From: Atopsyche davidsoni
Lineage: Eukaryota > Arthropoda > Insecta > Trichoptera > Hydrobiosidae
Assembly: GCA_022113835.1 (NCBI GenBank)
Contig: JAILWY010000015.1
Coordinates: 8,718,501 to 8,782,500, forward strand
DNA length: 64,000 nucleotides
Direction of reading: 5' to 3'
The notes under the pieces are model-generated. The model was not told where the DNA came from. It saw only the letters and a list, made by a program, of their open reading frames with translations, and did not search any database. Position numbers and translations under genes: made by a program. Below, one piece after another: positions 11,420 to 23,699 of the stretch (the first letter of the stretch is position 1; every line of letters begins with the position of its first letter).

Positions 11420-14400
11420 GGAAGCGTGAGTCATGGAAACGGTGTCAGGGTTCGACTGTAAGATAATGTAATTGAGAACAGAATATCTGCGTGACAATTT
11501 AGATGATTTTTTGTTGTTTGCACCCGGTTGCTAGCATTTATTATAATGCCTTGCTTTTGTAATTATGTCTGCCTATATAAACAACATACATGATTTCGAT
11601 GGCTTTTTTTACACGTGATGATGGTAAGATACCGAAACACACCATGAAAAAAACTTATCAAGTATGTATACATCAAATAATTTATTACAAAGTTTTCCTT
11701 AGTGCATAAATTTATTATTTTTTCATACGTTATCCAATTCGAATTTGTATTAGATGGTAATTTGTATGTTTCTATCTCAAGTAATAATCATTAGAATCAA
11801 TGAAAATATGTGCTGAAACAAAAATCTGAATCCAACATGCGAGCGAGCTTGTAGCAACGCTAATGCCGCCTTTTAATCTGAATAGTATAATATTAATCCA
11901 TTCACGTCTTGTTAATATTTATAAGTTACAAACCAACTTGAATACTACGGAGACCACGCACACTCTTGTTGATATCAGTAATATGCGGTTGTCATTAATT
12001 TCTATGCATTTACAAACTAGAAACAACATTAAATCACAATGGAGATATTGATTTACCTGAAGGAATTTTTAAATAATACACAATCGTGCGCCAGCCACGT
12101 AACTTGCGACCATGAAAACGCAACAAACTTTGAAATATTATAAAGTACATGTGAGGCAATAGATCCTATTTATACATATAGTTTCTTAACCGATCTGTTA
12201 AACTTCAAAATCTACAGAATGACACACAACAGTTGGCTGTGGCGAGCTAAAAAGGTTTTTTTCTTACCAGTGGCGTGTTGCTAAATGAGTTGCGTGACTT
12301 ATTCAAAACATAATCATTTCATTACAAGTCTGCATACCTTACTTGACACTCATTATTTTTCGAGTAAAATACACTTACATATTTGTCCTCAGTAAGATAT
12401 TTTGATTTATAATACTCACAAGAAGCAAAAAGGAAACATCTGTACACAATTTCTAATCACGTTGTGCAGTCTTGATTTGATCATTTATCAAACCGATATT
12501 GTTTGTATTTTTAATTTCGTAACAAGTTCAAGTAAATAAAAAAAAAACTAGAGCAGATATCGTCGATAAATATAATGTGAAAGCCTGGCTTTAGAGTGTA
12601 ACGCGCTCTACAGATGGAGTAAGAATTAATGTCAGTTATATTGCTCAACCTGTTTCTGCGAGATATGCTATCGGAGATAACTTTACTTTTCTCGGGCTAC
12701 ATGATTTTGGCTAGAGCTGGTTGAACTTGTTGTAGAATTTATGCTTGATAGATAATATGATGCTTCGTTTAATTTTTTGGAAACATTGCAATGAATATAG
12801 AAAATTCAATCAAAACGATAAACAAGATAAAATAGTATCATATGTGTGATGCACAACAAGTAAATCATAGCATGTCCGATTAGCGTGTGTGACAACCTTT
12901 TGGCATTATATATCTAATGTATAGATAGTGCTATCACTACATCAAATAAATATGCCTCTACTTGCAATACGATCGTCATAATAAGTTTGATAAATTTATT
13001 GGTCTGAAAGACTTGAAATATTCTGTTTATGACTCTGCTGTCGATACAAAACTACAAAAAAACATACATTTGTAAGTTTTTTTTTTATGAGCTGTTTTTA
13101 TATTTAATGCAGCAACATACATTCCGTAATGACGTTTTTCGATATGAATTATTAACTTTCCAAATATCTCTGCCCCTGATCGAGAAAAAAAATGTTTGAA
13201 ATAGATCAAACAGAATGTCGCTTTTGCGTATAAATTAAACGCAGATATACCGATCGAAAATGCACTGCCAGTGACATACTTATGTCGGTGATAACTAAAA
13301 AAATAACACTGCGTTATATAATTCTCTCCATTCAATGTCGCAATTTGATCAAGAAAAAACCTTGCCAAACATATAGCGTGTTCAGAACTCGACTGCTAAT
13401 CTCATTCGACGACTTTGAGTTACTTTTAATAAGGTTCGAGACATGTGTATTTTTTTAAATATCACTCCAGTTAGATAAGAGAATAAATATTAATAAAGAC
13501 TTTAAATAACAATTAAAATTACTCTAAATAAATTTTTAGATCATTTTTCCGCAATGGTTTTAGAGTTGAAAAAACCTTCATTTCTGCAATCGGGTACTTT
13601 TTATATATTTTTTATGAATACAGACGTGATTTTCGTCACAAAAGTAATACGTTTTTCTTCAAAATTATATTGAACTTAGATCAAGCGGGAGACAGTCAAT
13701 TAAGCATCAAATAGTAAACCACACTACTTTGTACAAGTATGTGTAAAAAAACAATTAAAAGCATTGATTTAAATGAACCAAGCAAGCATTTCTGGACAGA
13801 ATCACTGAATATTTTAAGATGCCAGTCTTTGTTATCAATTGTATGTCACGGGTTTATATATGAAAGAAACGCTACAGTGTGAATAAAAAATAAATCTTTT
13901 TTTTATATAAAAACATGTTGAAATCCGGCATTCTTCATCTGGGTCCATCGATATGCCGATCAATACTGCAATAGTTGCGATATTATTATTCGAGACACAC
14001 AGCTGTTGCCTTGCATTAGGCGACCGTTACAAAAGAAAAGTAGGTAATTGTTGTGAGATTTGTTTTCAGCGATTTCGCATCTATAATTTTCATAACACTA
14101 AATATTTCTGCCGCGGTTTATTTTCATAACTTTTAATTTGCATTTCACTGTAAGGCGGAAGAGTTTGTATTTCGCTTAAACGTCCATTTTGTCTAACTTA
14201 GGGAATAAGCGGAAAAAAATATAATACACTCTATGAAGAAAATGCACACAAAAATTATTATGTAAAACAAAAAAATAAAAAAAACTTTTTTTAATTTAGA
14301 CTCGTGACGTTATATTAAAGCACCTTTTTTATTTCAATGTTGAAAAAAAAAAGCTTGAGCGCTGTGATGTAATATACAGTGTGATTGAAAGTAAATGAAT

Positions 14401-14860
14401 ATAATTAATTTATTTTAATTTAGATTGAGCCTTGGTGTATATTTTGAACGGTAATACATGCCTTATTTGGAATTTTTTTATATAAATTCTATTAATACAC
14501 CGTATTATAATAAACACCGTGGAATAATATATTAAACATTCAGACAATTGTAGAGAGTTGTGTAACGGGCTGAGTCTTGCTTTATAAACATTTAATTCGT
14601 TTGATTGGTTTATGTAATTATTGGCTTGTAATCCGGTCAAGGTTTCCGATTATCATGCAGAGTTCAGCGGTTTATTCATGCAATTCAAATAAAGTCAAGT
14701 AAAAACGTAAACAAATTGTAAAAACTTCTTATCCATTTAATAATCGTTATATAATAGGTGTGATTATTTAATGCTGCTCTTAGTGGGTTATCGGCCCAGC
14801 GATCCCACTAATGTGGTACGCGCTACAATATACAATTCCAATATTACCCACATGTAACTC
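11420..14860. other. AT-rich stretch, no gene confirmed
   Basis: The longest frame is on minus at 13027-13368 (about 113 codons). It has mixed composition, no motif, no splice signals and no relation to its neighbours that I can see, and could be chance. A CAGTGGCGTG end-like motif at 12270 resembles hAT termini but lacks a partner. Nothing else is recognisable. Confidence 0.3.
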
Positions 14861-14865
14861 TACGC

Positions 14866-15520
14866 CATAGGTTCCCAAAGTGGTCAATATCCACTTCCAG
14901 GGATCGATGACAGCGAAAAAGAAAATTGGGGGTCCACGAACTGTAAATGGAGGTCTACGAGAGTGAATCCCATTTAAGCAGGTCATCACCAAAATACTAC
15001 AGTGGATTATCAATCCATACGGTGACATTGAAGAATTGGAAGTCATACTACAAGAAGAACTGATCGTAATAAGCACTAATGAAGAACTGAAGGTGCAGTT
15101 TAGAAAGGGATATCAGCAATTTTGGCTTCCGAGAGACATACCTGCTATTTATCCTGCATTATGGACTATCGCAAGAAGGTTTTTGATAGCTTTACCACCT
15201 TCATTCCTCGTGGAAAGGGATTTCAGTGCGATTGCCATTCATCTTACAAAAAAAGAAATAGATTGGAAATCACTGGGCGAGGAGATTTAAAGTTAAATCT
15301 GACTTATTTGAAGCCAAATATTGAAAATGTTCTATCAAAGCATCAGACCCATCCATCCCATTAAAAGTATTGATTTTTTTAGTGAATGTTACTATATTTG
15401 CATTTTGTGTGTATATATTTATAAAGGTATACAGTAAAACCTCGATATAACGGACCCCCTGTTTAACGGATTTTGGATATAACGGACAAAAAATCCGGTC
15501 AAAAAGTTTGGGAACCTCTG
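14866..15520 (+). mobile_element. hAT element, ZBED5-like type, internally deleted, with target duplication
   Basis: The left end CATAGGTTCCCAAAGTGG and right end GTTTGGGAACCTCTG are inverted repeats. They are flanked by 8 bp duplications differing at one base: CTCTACGC at 14858-14865 and ATCTACGC at 15521-15528. Eight-base duplications and this TIR type are diagnostic of hAT elements. At about 655 bp the element keeps only the last part of the transposase. A pogo-like end (CAGTAAAACCTCGATATAAC, from 15431) lies inside, just before the right end. A second copy at 61459-62131 has the same layout. Confidence 0.9.
14998..15363 (+). pseudogene. hAT transposase C-terminal dimerisation region, frameshifted
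   Basis: The frame reads through PYGDIEELEVILQEELI to LPPSFLVERDFSAI, shifts frame near 15250, and continues as RNRLEITGRGDLKLNLT to KHQTHPSH. This block order (P-S-x-L-V-E-R-x-F-S-A, then R-N-R-L-x-I-x-x-R-G-D-L, then H-Q-x-H-P-S-H) is the C-terminal dimerisation region of ZBED5/FAM200-like hAT transposases. The BED zinc finger and most of the RNase H-like core are absent, so it is non-functional. Confidence 0.85.
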
Positions 15521-15539
15521 ATCTACGCAAATGAATATT

Positions 15540-17230
15540 TACGATCGGCATTTTCGGAATTTTGTGTTGTTTTCAAATTGTGTTGATACGCAGATATTTC
15601 AATATGTAACTCGGTGCAAAAAACATGTAAAAATATCGCTGTACACTTGTTGACTAAAATATTATTATATTATTATTGCGAGCCACAGTTTGAGAGGCAG
15701 TGCTTGCAGTAACAGGTATGGGAGTCGGACGCAAGTCTGCACGAGAGCGACAGTGGAACAGCTGAGCGTGTGACTCCGCCAAGCAACAATTTCACGCCTT
15801 CGAGGAACAAAGGGAAGACGCGTCGAGCAATGCGTTTGCACTTCGTCAGAGGTGTCACAAGGAGAAGAAGAAATACCCTCCCAGCTGAGTAGTTAGCGGC
15901 CACGGTAGACTGGTTTAATTTGTAATATTTTACATTTGATTTAGTAACTGTGATTCTAACCGAACTTTGGTCTCCGACCATCCAAATCCCAATGAGATCC
16001 AAAATAAATCCACTGTAGTTTTTTTCGAAAAGTATGCCATCAATCTCACTGGTTAAAAATAATAGTAATTTGTTGTAAACCACAAAACGACTTCATTCAT
16101 ACAATCACTGACTTCCATTTACAATCCTGTATAATTAAATTTACTGATAGCGAAAACAATTTTATTAGTATAAAAGAGCAGGTATTGGCTATCATAACAT
16201 ATAGGAACGTGATTTGTTAAAAAAACATGTCAAAGAATAAAAATAAATCTACTGTTTATATAAGAACTAAACGTGCTCATAAATAAAATTAAATATAATA
16301 AAAACACGAATAACGATAATCCAGCTTTTACACGAGCATTTGCCATTTAATTTTCAAAGATAAAAATTAATAAATTGCCCATATATAGTTTGAAAGGTGA
16401 CTTTTGCTCACCTCTAAAATATTATAAGTGAGAATCTGTTGAAAAAAAAAACCAAAATATTGCTGCCGAGAAACACAGAAACCTACGCGGTATAATAATG
16501 AATTGACCTTCAATATCTGGAAAAACACACTGTATAGGAACTATTTTTGTATTCAAGCTAATAGAGTTATTCGCATTTAACGTGAAAATGGAAAAAAACG
16601 GCTGCAAATCCACTGACCGCCAATGAACTCTATAAATGATGATGTTCATTTAAATTCCCCGTGACGCCACTGGTATAAAAAATAACCTCTACATCAAATC
16701 GTTATATCTGAATTTAAGTACATATATATATTTTTAAAATTTTATTTGTTTGGAATAATCCATAGTCCACACACATACACTCATATGAGAGCTCTTTCGC
16801 CCAAAAGAGGCATCATCACACTGTCTGTCTATGACCAATTGTTCTTTTGAGAATTTTAATAAACGATTATTGGATGAATGTTACGTTTTACAATAATTTT
16901 TTAATGTTTTTGTTGCTTGAATTGTTTTATTTTTTATTGGATTTGCACGTCGGTGAACTTTTAGAATAATATATGTATTATTTTTAATTCGATGTTATTT
17001 GCTATTATTTCACTACTAAAAATAATTTTCTCACACTGCAAAGGTTCGCACTATCAAAGTACATTTTTTGTGCGGTCAAAATTTTTAAATCAAGTCCCGC
17101 AAAGATACACAATAGGGTTTTTGTCGTTTCCAAGCAAAAAATGTTTAAAAAAAAAAAAAAAACACTCATTTCACATAACGGAGCATCCGAGGTTGCTCGG
17201 GAGATGAGAAACGAAAAACAAAAAAAAAAA
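15540..17230. other. Mostly noncoding, one unassigned minus-strand frame
   Basis: A minus-strand frame at 15673-16083 (about 136 codons) is long for AT-rich DNA and covers a GC-richer patch at 15690-15910. I recognise no domain in it, so I do not call it a gene. At 16795-16825 (minus) there is a TGATGATGCC...GGGCGAAAG arrangement like the ribozyme-like cores elsewhere. Confidence 0.3.
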
Positions 17231-17240
17231 AAACGCTCAC

Positions 17241-17274
17241 CTCTTATTCTGTTCTGGTTATTTTTGGTATCCAT
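17241..17274 (-). CDS. Possible first coding exon (uncharacterised protein)
   Basis: On the minus strand an ATG at 17274-17272 opens MDTKNNQNRIR and ends at a consensus 5' splice site, AG then GTGAGC, at 17240. The segment lies downstream of a GC-rich island (17570-17720) that would suit a promoter and 5' UTR in this orientation. Eleven codons are too few to identify a family. I found no matching downstream exon, and the frame is also open further upstream, so the start is uncertain. Confidence 0.3.
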
Positions 17275-17569
17275 AAACTTCCGCACTCGCCGCTGACAAA
17301 TCTCAACTGACAACCGACGCTGCGACAATAACAACGACAACAAATAATAATAAAATAATAATAATAATAACCACACACCGTTCAAAACACTATACGCTTA
17401 TCGTCGATTGCACCATGGTGATAAAATTTAAAAACACTGTAAACACGTTTGATGCGTTTGTCACTTTTGTTTGTTTGATTTTTGTATTTTTTTTTTTGGT
17501 AGTTTTGTTGTTTGAAATGTGATTTATATGGTTAGGTTAGTGTCGTGTGTGTGTGATCACTGCTGGGTT

Positions 17570-17900
17570 TGTGTTTGTGGGTCTGATGGAAGGCACAGGG
17601 AGTGGAGCGACGCGGAGCTCGGGTCTGAGGCTTGTGCCGGCTGCTCGGCTGCGCGGCGACTGAGGCCGCGGCTTGCGCAAGGCGCGGCTCACGACTCGGT
17701 CAAGTCATACGTTTTCAACTGCGGCTTTGTTTATTTATATATTTAATTATTTATTTATTTTTTTTAACGTTCAGCTCGACTATAAATCCCCAGGCCGCCT
17801 GCCCGCCCTGCTACCCGACCGGAAACCGAACGACAACCGGCCGATGGCGATCTCTCCCCCTGCACCCTCTCCGCACTCCTACCCCCTGACAAAACAGTAA
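17570..17900. promoter_or_regulatory. GC/CpG-rich island
   Basis: About 330 bp with many CG dinucleotides in an AT-rich setting, in two blocks (17590-17710 and 17790-17880) separated by an A/T run. A TATAAAT occurs at 17779-17786 on the plus strand just before the second block. Islands of this kind in insects often mark promoters or conserved exons. Several overlapping frames are open, none identifiable. Confidence 0.35.
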
Positions 17901-18046
17901 ATACCCATCGCGTAATGGCAAAACAGGAAGACAACACAACAAGGTAGTTTTTTTTGCATAATTTACTATAAAAAAATATTCAAAATAAGCACTCTACCGC
18001 GCCGCGACAAGTCCACAAACTTACTAACCAAAGAGCCAAATATGTA

Positions 18047-18330
18047 CAGTAATACCCCGCTTTACGCGTTAAGTGAAACTCGCGTATATCAGGGTATACG
18101 ATTAAACATACATACACAGTCAAAACTTAATACAAAAAAATACGAATCATTTAAATCATTATAACGCCCAACGCTGTTTTTAATTGCTAATAGAAGTCAA
18201 TGACTACATTATGTTCATACACATTCTTAAAATAAGAAATTCGCGTAATTCGAGGCATTTTAACGCGAAATTTGAAAATTGAAATAGTGAAACCGCGCAT
18301 AACGGGGTCGCGTAAAGCGGGGTATTTTTG
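18047..18330 (+). mobile_element. pogo/Tigger-like MITE, copy 2 (internal deletion)
   Basis: It starts CAGTAATACCCCGCTTTACG after TA (18045-18046) and ends GGTATTTTTG before TA (18331-18332). Internal sequence follows copy 1 but about 120 bp are missing, including the stretch around the 'TTTTACGTTTTTG' part of copy 1. Its right terminus carries mutations. Confidence 0.8.
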
Positions 18331-18449
18331 TAGTTGTGTGAAAAAAAATTGGGAACCAAATCTATTTATTGATTTAAAAAATCTCTATTATTATTTAACA
18401 CTGCATTCAATTACAGGTATACCGAATAAAACTTGATTTCTTTATTTAT

Positions 18450-18752
18450 TTATTTAGTATCAAATAAACGCTCCCATGGCTTTAAAGTCAATATAATACA
18501 TCTTTGAAAAGATACACGAAAAGATAGGAAATATAGAGTATTAAAGCTACTGTAATATAAAAAAAGTATGACGTGTCCTTGCATCTCCTTGGAAAGTTTA
18601 AATAAGTCCGATTTGTATACTGTTAATTTTAATTTTAGCCACGATTCCAGGTTCTCGTCAATAAGACGACTTCTCAGTTTACTCAGTTTACTCACACTTG
18701 AAAACGATTGTTCGCATAAGTAGAACCGAAGATATTTGTGCCAGAACCGCAC
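18450..18752 (-). pseudogene. hAT transposase C-terminal fragment (second family)
   Basis: The minus-strand frame contains YLCEQSFSSVSKLSKLRSRL, then IDENLESWL, then TVYKSDLFKLSKEMQGH. The pattern C-E-Q-x-F-S, R-S-R-L-x-D-E-x-L, and T-x-Y-x-x-D-x-x-x-L is the hAT C-terminal dimerisation region as found in ZBED/GTF2IRD2-like proteins. It differs from the element at 14866. No terminal repeats are recognisable, so it is an isolated fragment, and whether the rest of the gene exists elsewhere cannot be told. Confidence 0.65.
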
Positions 18753-18766
18753 TCATGGGGTCTAAT

Positions 18767-19045
18767 TGCAAATCGGTTATCGCAAAACAGGAAGCCATTG
18801 GCTAACTTATGGTGACAACTGTAGGATAGCGTACCGATGGTGTTTTGCATTGTTTACTATGAAAAAATATTCCATATTAGTGTTCTATTATATAACTGAC
18901 AACCGAAAGACAATGGCGTTCTTTTTGGCTTTATTTATTTATGATTGACACAAAAAAAAACACTCGAATATAAGGATGCTATCGATTAATCACCGTTTGG
19001 CTGTCAGTTGTGTCTCAGCGGGTGTAGGCAACAAATCAATCTACA
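18767..19045 (-). mobile_element. Degenerate MITE with GCCTACAC-type terminus
   Basis: The right side (ATCACCGTTTGGCTGTCAGT then TGTGTCTCAGCGGGTGTAGG) is the reverse complement of the terminus at 3502-3550. The left side (CGGTTATCGCAAAACAGGAA) resembles a sequence at 17925-17945. The ends are too eroded to set exact boundaries. Confidence 0.45.
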
Positions 19046-19049
19046 TGTA

Positions 19050-21180
19050 GCTGTGGTTTTTATTTTAATTACTTATTTTTGTCTGCCGACCTCTGTCAAA
19101 CATAAATTATGTTATTATTTACAAAAACACGTTTTGATCATAATTAAAAATATATATTCGTGTGTATTTAAGATGTAAAATAAATGGCAATAAGCTGTTG
19201 AATTTTTGTGAAGATAAAATTGTGTTATTTAAAAATGTGAATTTCAAATAATTTTTAAATTTCTGCAATTTGTTTTTTTTTTATATTGTAATTATTTGGC
19301 TCTATTTGAAAAATATGTCAGTAAACTGCGTCCAAGAAATGAAGTGCATATACAAAAATACTTAAAAATTATCAGAAGTGTAGGATCTTGCGGAAAACCT
19401 ATTGCAACTGTGTCCGACTACTGTTGTATGAATATTACAGAAAGCATTCAGTATTTATTTACCATTTACAAAGAAAATTCTATTAAATATATAGATATAA
19501 ATATTATTTATTAACGTCACAAATTCCCTGAAAAAACTTGCAGAAATATTCAAAAACGTAATATCCTTGGAATTCCCTCTTTTAACCACACTAACTGATC
19601 ATATTCACGAAACTGCAGGATAATTCATGAATTTGTTCCAGCGGGAATCCTATCGGTGTAATAAGTAGTTTAATCGGGATTTTCGATTATCCGGATCACA
19701 GGTTCTAACCTGAGTGAAGCATTATTTTTTTTCAACGGTGAAAATTAACTGTCTTCAAGTTTAACACGATGAAAAAAAACCCCATGAAAAATATACTTTT
19801 AGTACGGGCTGTCTAAGATTTAACCATTTTATCAAAGCTGTGATTTATTGAAAAAAAAATGTGACTCTCTATCCACTGTCAAAATTATATACAGTACAAA
19901 AAAATTACTAAACTCTAAACTCTTTTTTCTAAACTCTAGTTCCCAACGCCTAAATTTTGTGTTAAAAACAACTCACAGCTCATACGTAACATGCACTTTT
20001 GTATGTCTGAAGTATTTTAAACTTCAAACTGTCACAAGATAACAGAATTAACAATCACTTATTTCTATTCGTGCAATAGAACTGCTTTACTCAATAATAA
20101 CAATGCACCGCATGAGAATCTATTTTGCTGAGAAATTCGATATAACTTAGGATCTAGATTGTATTTAATTGCCTCGTGATCCGGTTGCTGGGACAAGTAG
20201 TTTTTTTTGCCAAAGATTATCAATTAATATTTTTAATCAACTGGTTTTTTTCACCCAGACATATTGCGTATACAATATGTAATATAGTCAATCGATTCAC
20301 ACACAAAACGACGAGAAAATTCACCGAAAAGAAGGTATTTTTTGAAGTACCCAAAACAATTAAAAATAAATCAGTATATAAATAAAAAATGGGTATTCAT
20401 AATAACATGTTTATTTGACTTTGAATGATGAAAAATTTTAAATCTTAATTGGAAAAATATTTACTTACAAAAGTAGGTCACAGTGAAGATAATTTGTTTT
20501 ATAATCAAAACCTTACAAAGCCTTTCAACAAAATAGTTATAATAAATTTGACTGAATAATGTAATTTGTTTTATAAAGTTTTATAAAAACTGAAAAGGTG
20601 ATAATTACGAGTAGTATATTTGATATTTATATATAATTGCTAACATAAGTAGATCCCGACAAGCACAATTATATTTCAAATCTACATTTTTTAAACAGTC
20701 TTTAGCCAATGAAAATAAACAAATTTTCTAATAGTTTCATTTGAATTCAATAAAATATATTCAAAAGATATTTCGCAATTATTTCGTGTAAAAAGTAAGA
20801 GGACAAATCGAGGAAATGCAAGGTTGTTTGTTTTGATTACATTTTAAACGGGCTGTAAACATTTTTATCTCTAGTACTATTTGATTAAGTTTTAAAAGAG
20901 TCAATTAATTTTTTTTTCGATAGCATTTATTCTTCCACAAAAAGATATTATAAGGATTAATTAGTTTTTGCAAGAAGTGCGTATATTTTTTAAAAATATA
21001 TACTTATCGTCTCGACGAACTAAATTGTCATCATCAGATCAAATATCATTATGGATACAAATAGTAAATTAAAGTAAAACGGAATATACTTACAAATAAA
21101 ATAAATCAATAGCTTATTTTTATAGATAGAAGTGGAGTATTGATAGATAAATACAAACCTTAAGATATTTTCGCAGGTAA
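19050..21180. other. AT-rich stretch, no gene found
   Basis: Only short K/N/I/F-rich frames. On the minus strand at 21008-21037 a CTGATGATGAC...GTCGAGAC arrangement repeats the layout of the ribozyme-like core at 28453, with one core base changed. Confidence 0.35.
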
Positions 21181-21543
21181 TTGATCTTAAGGGTTAAGGC
21201 TAAAATTATGTATAATACACTATTGGTGATATTATTTATGATGTTTTTTTTATTTATAAACTATTTTTTTTTGACTCACTACACGCTACTGTTGCTAACT
21301 ATATATATAACATTCTTTCTGCATTTATTTTTAGATAGTTTAGTATGCGCTGGATTTCTCTACGGACAGTTCCGATTCGAACATTTAAGGTCTTTTCTAA
21401 GTAAATTGTTCGTGAAGAAAATTAAAAGATTACCACACGACAATAACCTTTATTGGAGTTGCCAAACCTTACAAGTCGGCGGCGAAATCGATTATTACCA
21501 ACTGTGGTCATTAAAGCCTTTATATTGCCAACTGAAACCGTAA
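21181..21543 (+). CDS. Possible small membrane protein (unidentified)
   Basis: An open frame of 120 codons followed by AATAAA at 21575-21580. The N-terminal two thirds are strongly hydrophobic, with about three possible membrane segments. The last 50 or so residues are mixed and polar, ending with two Tyr/Trp-containing stretches. The region 21340-21540 is clearly less AT-rich than its flanks and looks codon-like. An acceptor-like TTTATTTTTAG lies at 21326-21336, so only the 3' part may be exonic. The string VCAGFLYGQ recalls trypsin-like proteases, but the expected GDSGGP does not follow. Family unknown. Confidence 0.3.
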   Translation: MILRVKAKIMYNTLLVILFMMFFLFINYFFLTHYTLLLLTIYITFFLHLFLDSLVCAGFLYGQFRFEHLRSFLSKLFVKKIKRLPHDNNLYWSCQTLQVGGEIDYYQLWSLKPLYCQLKP

Positions 21544-22349
21544 ACCCATGTTCCGTCCATAAAATGCTCAGTTTTCTAATAAAGACTTAAAGACCAAAGA
21601 TTCGTAAAATATATTTATATTTAACTATATATGTAAAATATATAAACGGTATTGTTTACCGTAACTAAATGAAGGAATTGTTTTTCTGAACGACGAGTAA
21701 GATTTTTTTTTCCTCATTTACAAATCACATCACAGCCTTACTATAGTTTTAATAAATAATGATATATGGATTTAAATAATATTACAATATATTCCCTTTT
21801 ATGTACAGTGAAAATAAATTGAATACTGCAAAACAATTTTTTTCTTTAATAATTTTTATTTTATTTATTTTTGTATATTTGCAACATCTGCAAATATACA
21901 AAAATAATCACATAAAAAAAAAGTCCATTATACGTTAGTTTATGGATTTCATTAATTTTCTAATGGTTATGTGACCAATTTATTTTTCGATTAAATCGAT
22001 TACCCTAATTATTCAATGCTGGTAAATATTTTTCTTTTCACGCAATTTTTTATTTCAAGGTAGACCAAATCTCAATAGTAATATTTTATGAAAAAGGTTA
22101 CAAAACATTTAAATTACGCACTCGTCTGCCATCTATTGTGTAAAAACTGAACTTTAACATGCAGTAAAACAGATTTCTGTAGCATTAATAAATAAAAACA
22201 ATTGATTTAATCAGTAAAACATTTAATTTTATTAAATTTCATAAGTATACATTAAATATTTAAAAATGTACGTTTGTTAATTTTTTTAATTGTTATTTAG
22301 TGTCATCTGTGTGTATATATTTTGTCTAAAGTTGAGAAGTTTGTTGCAG

Positions 22350-22355
22350 TTTATT
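22350..22355 (-). terminator. Poly(A) signal of the secreted-precursor gene
   Basis: AATAAA on the minus strand about 145 bases past the stop codon at 22499-22501. It is the first canonical hexamer downstream and gives a 3' UTR of ordinary length. Confidence 0.5.
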
Positions 22356-22498
22356 AATAAATCTAAAAAAAGTTATAGCGTTGGTCGGTAGATGTCGTTT
22401 TAGTTTCCAAAATACGGTTTTTGATTACATGATTATGTATCATTGTAAAGCAGATTCAACCAAAGGGATTTTGAATTTTTAAACAACGTAATGTGTTA

Positions 22499-23652
22499 TT
22501 AAAACCTGTGATTGAACATTTTATAAGGCAGCGCGGGCTTCCCGCCGATGATTCTTCCGTCTGTTTTTCCTTTGCCTCCGTTCTTCTTGTCCGTCTTGCC
22601 ATTATTTTTGCCCTCTTTTCCGAGCTTTTTTTTTAGGGACTTCAGAAGCTTTGTACCGAGGGTATCCCGCTTCTCCCTGTTCTCTGCAGAGCTGCTACTT
22701 TCATAAGAAGCGGATTCACCGTTGTCTTCAACAGAGCCGGAAGTTTCGAATTTTTCAGAGTTGTCCCCTTCAGAGTCACCGGAGTTTTTTGGTTCATCAG
22801 ATTCTTCATTCGTGCCTTCGCTGCTGTCTGAATCGAGGAATTGTAAAATTGTATGGGGTGTTTGACCTGGATTCTGTCTCTTGATACTGGCGACGCTGGC
22901 TGTGATGGTCACAATGGTATCCACGGGCAAGACTTGCTGCTTGTCGTTTTCAACAGACGTAGAGTTTTCGTGTACTTTTTCTGAGCTAAAATTGCAAAAA
23001 TAAAAAATAATAATTCGCTTTATGGCACTAGATAAAGCTCTCGAAGGGCGAAAGCAATAATAAAGACGAAGAGATAGAGAAAAAAAAATGTTTAGCCTTT
23101 GGCTATTCATATTCAAAATATTGAGTATTTCAAATTAAACCAGTCTATCGAAGATGCCGATGAAATAATTCACATACGACTATAAATAATATTTTTCAAT
23201 GCCAAAAGTATCATCTAAATATCTTCCTGTAGGACATTATTTGCTTTTATTTCACGTACAGGAGATGAGGCAAGCCAGTATATTATACTCTTAGAAACAT
23301 TCAAATGCAACTTTATATTTATATTGAAGAACAGAGAATCCATTATAACCTCACTGCTCTGAAAAGTGGTGAGGTTCAGCAATTCAGTAATGGATAAAAA
23401 ATTAATGGAAAACATGAAAAATAAAATTTATCTGGTTTAAAGACAGTAAAAAAAAAATATGCGTATATTACCATAATGCAAATTGCACAATGAGGAACGT
23501 CAGAAGAACTGAAATCTGAAAAGAAAACGAATATAAATTTTGTAACAACATTATGATTACGATCGGTAGACATCCAAATATTGTAAAGTGAAGAGTATCT
23601 TATGATGGAAATAATAAATTTTTAATAAGCAAATTGCACTCACCAATTTCAT
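22499..23652 (-). CDS. Secreted precursor with acidic propiece and cationic C-terminal domain (three exons)
   Basis: Three minus-strand exons fit in frame: 23652-23644 (ATG AAA TTG, donor GTGAGT-like), 23515-23472 (acceptor TTTTCAG, donor GTAATA) and 22985-22499 (acceptor AATTTTAG). The product is about 179 aa. It begins MKLISVLLTFLIVQFALC, a typical signal peptide; next comes a Ser/Glu/Asp-rich propiece with about 23 acidic residues. A dibasic REKR furin-like site follows, and then about 55 residues with roughly 14 Lys and few acids, starting with a possible amphipathic helix (LGTKLLKSLKKKLG). This acidic-pro/cationic-mature layout is known from antimicrobial and other secreted peptides; that function is inferred. 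The end contains GRIIGGKPA, like a serine-protease activation site. A weak donor (GT at 22505) could splice on to a protease domain, which I did not find. The protein is not recognised by name. Confidence 0.75.
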
Positions 23653-23699
23653 TTTGATATTGATACCAAATTGCTTTGTACGACTGATTGCTTGCAAGA

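Noticed and set aside
21340..21370. VCAGFLYGQ resembling a trypsin-like protease segment
   Set aside because: The expected GDSGGP does not follow, no His or Asp blocks are nearby, and the strand is opposite to the precursor with the RIIGG motif.
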